The notes beneath the pieces were generated by a model that made no database searches, was not told the DNA's origin, and saw only the letters and a list, made by a program, of their open reading frames with translations. Positions 61,569 to 64,000 of a stretch of 64,000 nucleotides of DNA are shown piece after piece; the first letter of the stretch is position 1; each line of letters starts with the position of its first letter. The translations under genes were made by a program, and so were the position numbers. Source of the DNA: VRUE01 sp963716245 (GTDB lineage Bacteria; Actinomycetota; Thermoleophilia; Solirubrobacterales; 70-9); assembly GCA_963716245.1 (NCBI GenBank), contig OY970300.1, positions 2,584,420-2,648,419 on the forward strand, given 5' to 3'.

Positions 61569-62989
61569 TGGCCGACGTGGTGATGCCGAGGCTGTCCGAC
61601 TCGATGGAGGAGGGGACGGTCCTCTCCTGGCTAAAGCAGGTCGGGGACGAGGTGGCGGTCGGCGAGGCGTTGGTGGAAATTGAAACGGACAAGGCGAACA
61701 TGGCTTACGAAAGCGACGTTGCGGGGACGCTGAGCGAGATCCTGGTCGGCGAGGGAGAGACGGTGGCGATCGGAACGCCGATTGCGCGGGTGGGTGAGTC
61801 GGAGGCGGAGAGTCGAGACGACGAAGGATCAGGCGCTCCGGCCGCGGGTCCTGTCGAGGGGGATGGGGGGGCGTTGCGGGCGGGGGCGTCCTCAGCCCCC
61901 CCATCCCCCACGCCACCCGTGGGCGAAGAGCATGAGACTGCCGACGCCCAGACCGCCGAGGCAACCGCTCCCGCATCTGAGCAAGCCCAGCCCGAGGCGC
62001 CGAAAGCTGAGCCGCAAGCTCCGGTCGGAAATGGAGACGGGCACCGGCCGAAAGCGTCGCCGCTGGCGCGCCGGATCGCTAAGGAACGCGGCCTCGACCT
62101 GATGCAGCTGCACGGTTCCGGGCCGGGTGGCCGCATCGTCAAGTCGGACGTGGAACAAGCCGCTCCTCCCGCGGGTGACGCGGCGGGGGGGGTCCCCCAT
62201 GGCGGAGGGCGCGGAGCGTCCGAGCACATGGGGGAGCCCGCCGCGGCAGGACCCGCGGCCGGAGCGCCTGGTCTCTCGCCGGGAGCCGAAACGGCCAAGG
62301 GGCAGACGACTTACGAAGACCTGTCGAAGACCCAGGCCACGATCGCCCGTCGCATGGCCGAGTCGAAGGCAACGGCGCCGCACTTCTACCTGCGGGCCGA
62401 AGTCGACATGAGCCGCGCGGTCGAGGGGCGGGCGCAGCTGAAGGCGGCGGCCGGCGAGGGCGAGGTGGTGCCGTCGTTCAACGACATGGTCATCAAGGCC
62501 TGCGCCCTGGCGCTGCGCGAGCACCCGCGCGCCAACGGCGCCTACCGCGACGGGCGGTTCGAGCTCTACTCGCGGGTCAACGTCGGCGTCGCGGTCGCCG
62601 CCAAAGACGCACTGGTCGTCCCGACCGTCTTCGACGCCGACCGCAAGGGCCTGCGCCAGATCGCCACTGAGTCGCGCGAGCTGGCGGCCAAGGTCCGCGA
62701 CGGCCAGATCACCCCGCCGGAGCTCTCGGGTGCCACGTTCACCGTCTCCAACCTGGGCATGTACGGGATCGTCGGCTTCTCGGCCGTGATCAACCCACCG
62801 CAGGCGGCGATCCTCGCCGTCGGCGCGATCGAGGAGCGTCCGGTGGTCCGCGACGGCGAGCTAGCCACCGCCCACCTGATGCAGGTCGACCTCGCCTGCG
62901 ACCACCGCATCCTCTACGGCGCCCCCGCCGCCGAGTTCCTGGCGCGGATCAGGACCCTGCTCGAAGAGCCGCTCGCGCTCGCGCTCTAG
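61568..62989 (+). CDS. pdhC: Dihydrolipoyl acyltransferase E2 with two palindrome-encoded linkers
   Basis: The 473-residue E2 carries acetyl groups. Order: lipoyl domain (ETDKANM, lysine lipoylated) to about 80; a first linker, part of which comes from copy D; the E3-binding domain (KASPLARRIAKERGLDLMQL); a second linker from copy E; then the catalytic domain with SFNDMVIKACALALREHP and LACDHRILYGAPAAEFL. The catalytic motif normally DHR-x-x-DG reads DHRILYG, which some actinobacterial E2s share. The ATG overlaps the pdhB stop. A hairpin follows two bases after its stop. Confidence 0.92.
   Translation: MADVVMPRLSDSMEEGTVLSWLKQVGDEVAVGEALVEIETDKANMAYESDVAGTLSEILVGEGETVAIGTPIARVGESEAESRDDEGSGAPAAGPVEGDGGALRAGASSAPPSPTPPVGEEHETADAQTAEATAPASEQAQPEAPKAEPQAPVGNGDGHRPKASPLARRIAKERGLDLMQLHGSGPGGRIVKSDVEQAAPPAGDAAGGVPHGGGRGASEHMGEPAAAGPAAGAPGLSPGAETAKGQTTYEDLSKTQATIARRMAESKATAPHFYLRAEVDMSRAVEGRAQLKAAAGEGEVVPSFNDMVIKACALALREHPRANGAYRDGRFELYSRVNVGVAVAAKDALVVPTVFDADRKGLRQIATESRELAAKVRDGQITPPELSGATFTVSNLGMYGIVGFSAVINPPQAAILAVGAIEERPVVRDGELATAHLMQVDLACDHRILYGAPAAEFLARIRTLLEEPLALAL
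61844..61920 (+). repeat. GCGGGTCCTGTCG palindromic element, copy D (inside pdhC, first linker)
   Basis: The 77-bp copy begins GCGGGTCCTGTCG and ends CGCCACCCGT. Its inner stem GGGGGATGGGGGGGC/GCCCCCCCATCCCCC is unrelated in sequence to copies A-C but equally palindromic. It encodes AGPVEGDGGALRAGASSA and the next residues, a flexible linker. Confidence 0.65.
62171..62256 (-). repeat. GCGGGTCCTGTCG palindromic element, copy E (inverted, inside pdhC, second linker)
   Basis: On the reverse strand it begins GCGGGTCCTGCCG (62256-62244) and ends GCGTCACCCGC, with the inner stem around CCCCCATG/CATGGGGG. The plus strand is read in frame as GDAAGGVPHGGGRGASEHMG and more, another flexible linker. 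It is 86 bp and more diverged than the others. Confidence 0.55.
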
Positions 62990-62990
62990 G

Positions 62991-63040
62991 GACGTGCCGT
63001 CTGTTCGGTGCCCATAAGGGCACTCTTCAGACGGCACGTC
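62991..63040. terminator. GACGTGCCG-type hairpin between convergent genes
   Basis: GACGTGCCGTCTG (62991-63003) and CAGACGGCACGTC (63028-63040) form a perfect 13-bp stem, with an inner stem GTGCCC-ATAA-GGGCAC (63008-63023). It begins two bases after the pdhC stop and 18 bases before the convergent gene end, so it probably terminates both. It is the third copy of the GACGTGCCG repeat. Confidence 0.65.
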
Positions 63041-63057
63041 TCGTCTCGCCCGTCGAC

Positions 63058-64000
63058 TCAGCAAGTCTTGTGGGCGCCCGTCGCTGCCTTCCACGCACGG
63101 GGCACCGAGAAGTCGGCGGCGACGCGGAAGACGCCGGCGCGGCTGGCGCGGGCAACGGTCCAATCGCCGCGTCGGACCAGGCAGCCCTGGCCGCGGGCGA
63201 TCGACCAGTAGGGCGTGAAGGCGACGCGGACCAGGAACTCGCCGGGGCGGCGGACGTCGAGAGCGAAGCCGTCGTGGCCGACCCAGCGGACGGCCGCGGC
63301 GCCGCTACCGAGCGGCTGCACGAGCGGCGCGGGGTCGCGCACGGCGTAGAGGCGCCAGTGGGCGCTGCGCCAGCGCGGCAGCAGATACGGGGGCTCGCGC
63401 AGGATCAGGCGTCGCTCGGCCGCCGAGGAGTAGTCGAGCGGCGCATCGGGCAGGGCGACGTATTGGACGGCGTTGTCCCGCAGCCACGCCCGGTACGCGC
63501 GGTCGGTGAGGTGGCCGCCATCGGCGTAGAAGATGTCGTCCCGGGTCGTGTCGAGCTGGCGCAGCCAGCCGCGCGCGAGGTCGACCTGCGGGGCGAGGTA
63601 GGCCGACTCCCAGTGGTTGGCGGTCGGCGGCACCTCGACCCGGACCCCGTCGCCGCCGTGGGTGTGCAGCCAGCGCTGCAGCGGCGCGAAGTAGGCGGCG
63701 GCGGTCGACGGGTCGCCGACGCTGCGGGCGATCTGGGTGACGCTCGCGGTCACCTGCCAGTAGAGGCCGCCGGCGAGGAAGAGGGCGAGGAACCAGACCG
63801 GGACCCGGTGCGGCCGGTGGGCGAGCAGCACAGCGGCGAGGACCGGGCCGCCGAAGAGCGCGCCGAGTCGCACCGCGTTGCCGCCCATCGCGTTGGGCAC
63901 CAGCCAGATCAGGGTCGCGGCCAGCAGGTAGGCGAGCAGCACACGCCGCAGCTGCCGCTCCTCCGCGGCGATGCCGCGGGTCAGGTAGAGGGCGGAGCCG
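63058..64000 (-). CDS. Incomplete membrane protein of glycosyltransferase-like type (C-terminal part)
   Basis: The reverse-strand frame is open from the window edge to the stop at 63058, giving 313 residues without the N-terminus. Visible helices are VLLAYLLAATLIWLVPNAMG, LGALFGGPVLAAVLLA and VPVWFLALFLAGGLYW. A soluble C-terminal half follows, with FYADGGHLTDRAYRAWLRD, VQYVALPDAPLDYSSAAERR and a beta-rich end (GEFLVRVAFTPYWSIARGQG). The architecture recalls membrane glycosyltransferases or a related polytopic protein; I do not recognise a catalytic motif in the visible part. Confidence 0.6.
   Translation of the reverse strand, partial: GSALYLTRGIAAEERQLRRVLLAYLLAATLIWLVPNAMGGNAVRLGALFGGPVLAAVLLAHRPHRVPVWFLALFLAGGLYWQVTASVTQIARSVGDPSTAAAYFAPLQRWLHTHGGDGVRVEVPPTANHWESAYLAPQVDLARGWLRQLDTTRDDIFYADGGHLTDRAYRAWLRDNAVQYVALPDAPLDYSSAAERRLILREPPYLLPRWRSAHWRLYAVRDPAPLVQPLGSGAAAVRWVGHDGFALDVRRPGEFLVRVAFTPYWSIARGQGCLVRRGDWTVARASRAGVFRVAADFSVPRAWKAATGAHKTC

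Overview
The window is high-GC, densely packed bacterial chromosome. The gene content suggests an actinobacterium, most likely of the Thermoleophilia (Solirubrobacter/Conexibacter-like) group: an actinobacterial-type inositol-phosphate synthase with a CDP-alcohol phosphatidyltransferase, a dnaK-grpE-dnaJ-hspR-clpB cluster with the MerR-type regulator HspR, GTG/TTG starts, and many genes that look leaderless (a TANNNT box 6-8 nt before the start codon). The phylum is inferred from gene families; no rRNA is present to confirm it.

Layout. 1-900: an incomplete HTH gene, a decayed tyrosine recombinase and a tRNA-Glu gene with a hairpin inserted in its D-loop, i.e. the scar of an element integrated at a tRNA. 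900-10200: core genes (SDR, zinc exporter, lysS, prmC, lgt, argF, nuclease, Lys-rich protein, 23S/tRNA uridine methyltransferase) and a VapBC pair. 10200-19050: F420-type oxidoreductase, YqhA-like membrane protein, UDG-like protein, a glycosyltransferase-PHP fusion, the inositol-lipid genes, a PAP2-type membrane enzyme, endonuclease III, cytochrome c and a secreted nuclease. 19200-26230: heat-shock operon. 26350-29000: a membrane protein and a three-domain secreted cell-wall hydrolase.

29000-48520 is a dispersed purine set: purD-purE-purB, purC-purS-purQ-purL, purF and purN-purH, interrupted by a second toxin-antitoxin pair, a glutaredoxin-like gene, a P450, an orphan sugar-type ABC ATPase, an AAA ATPase, a sulfotransferase, a TolB-like protein and a nitronate monooxygenase. 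purM and purK are not here. 48520-50510 is a lower-GC island with a membrane protein, a RES-like protein and a convergent Xre/MbcA-like protein. 50510-54350 holds a methyltransferase, tRNA-Lys and thiamine genes (a ThiS-ThiG fusion and thiO behind a TPP riboswitch, with thiE divergent). 55360-63000 carries the pyruvate dehydrogenase complex (lpdA, then pdhA-pdhB-pdhC), interrupted by a Schlafen/AlbA-type regulator gene with an operator-rich promoter and a DsbA-like gene. The window ends in an incomplete membrane protein.

The most unusual signal is a set of short palindromic elements. One family of about 75-86 bp begins GCGGGTCCTGTCG and ends CGCCACCCGC. It has five copies, four of them read through in frame inside grpE, pdhA and pdhC. 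A second family of intergenic hairpins has GACGTGCCG/CGGCACGTC arms (three copies). There are also a 120-bp MITE-like element and palindromes inside a nuclease gene and inside the D-loop of tRNA-Glu. Two genes (purS and the DsbA-like gene) appear to start with CTG, overlapping the upstream stop as CTGA; they have no ATG/GTG/TTG start in a suitable position.
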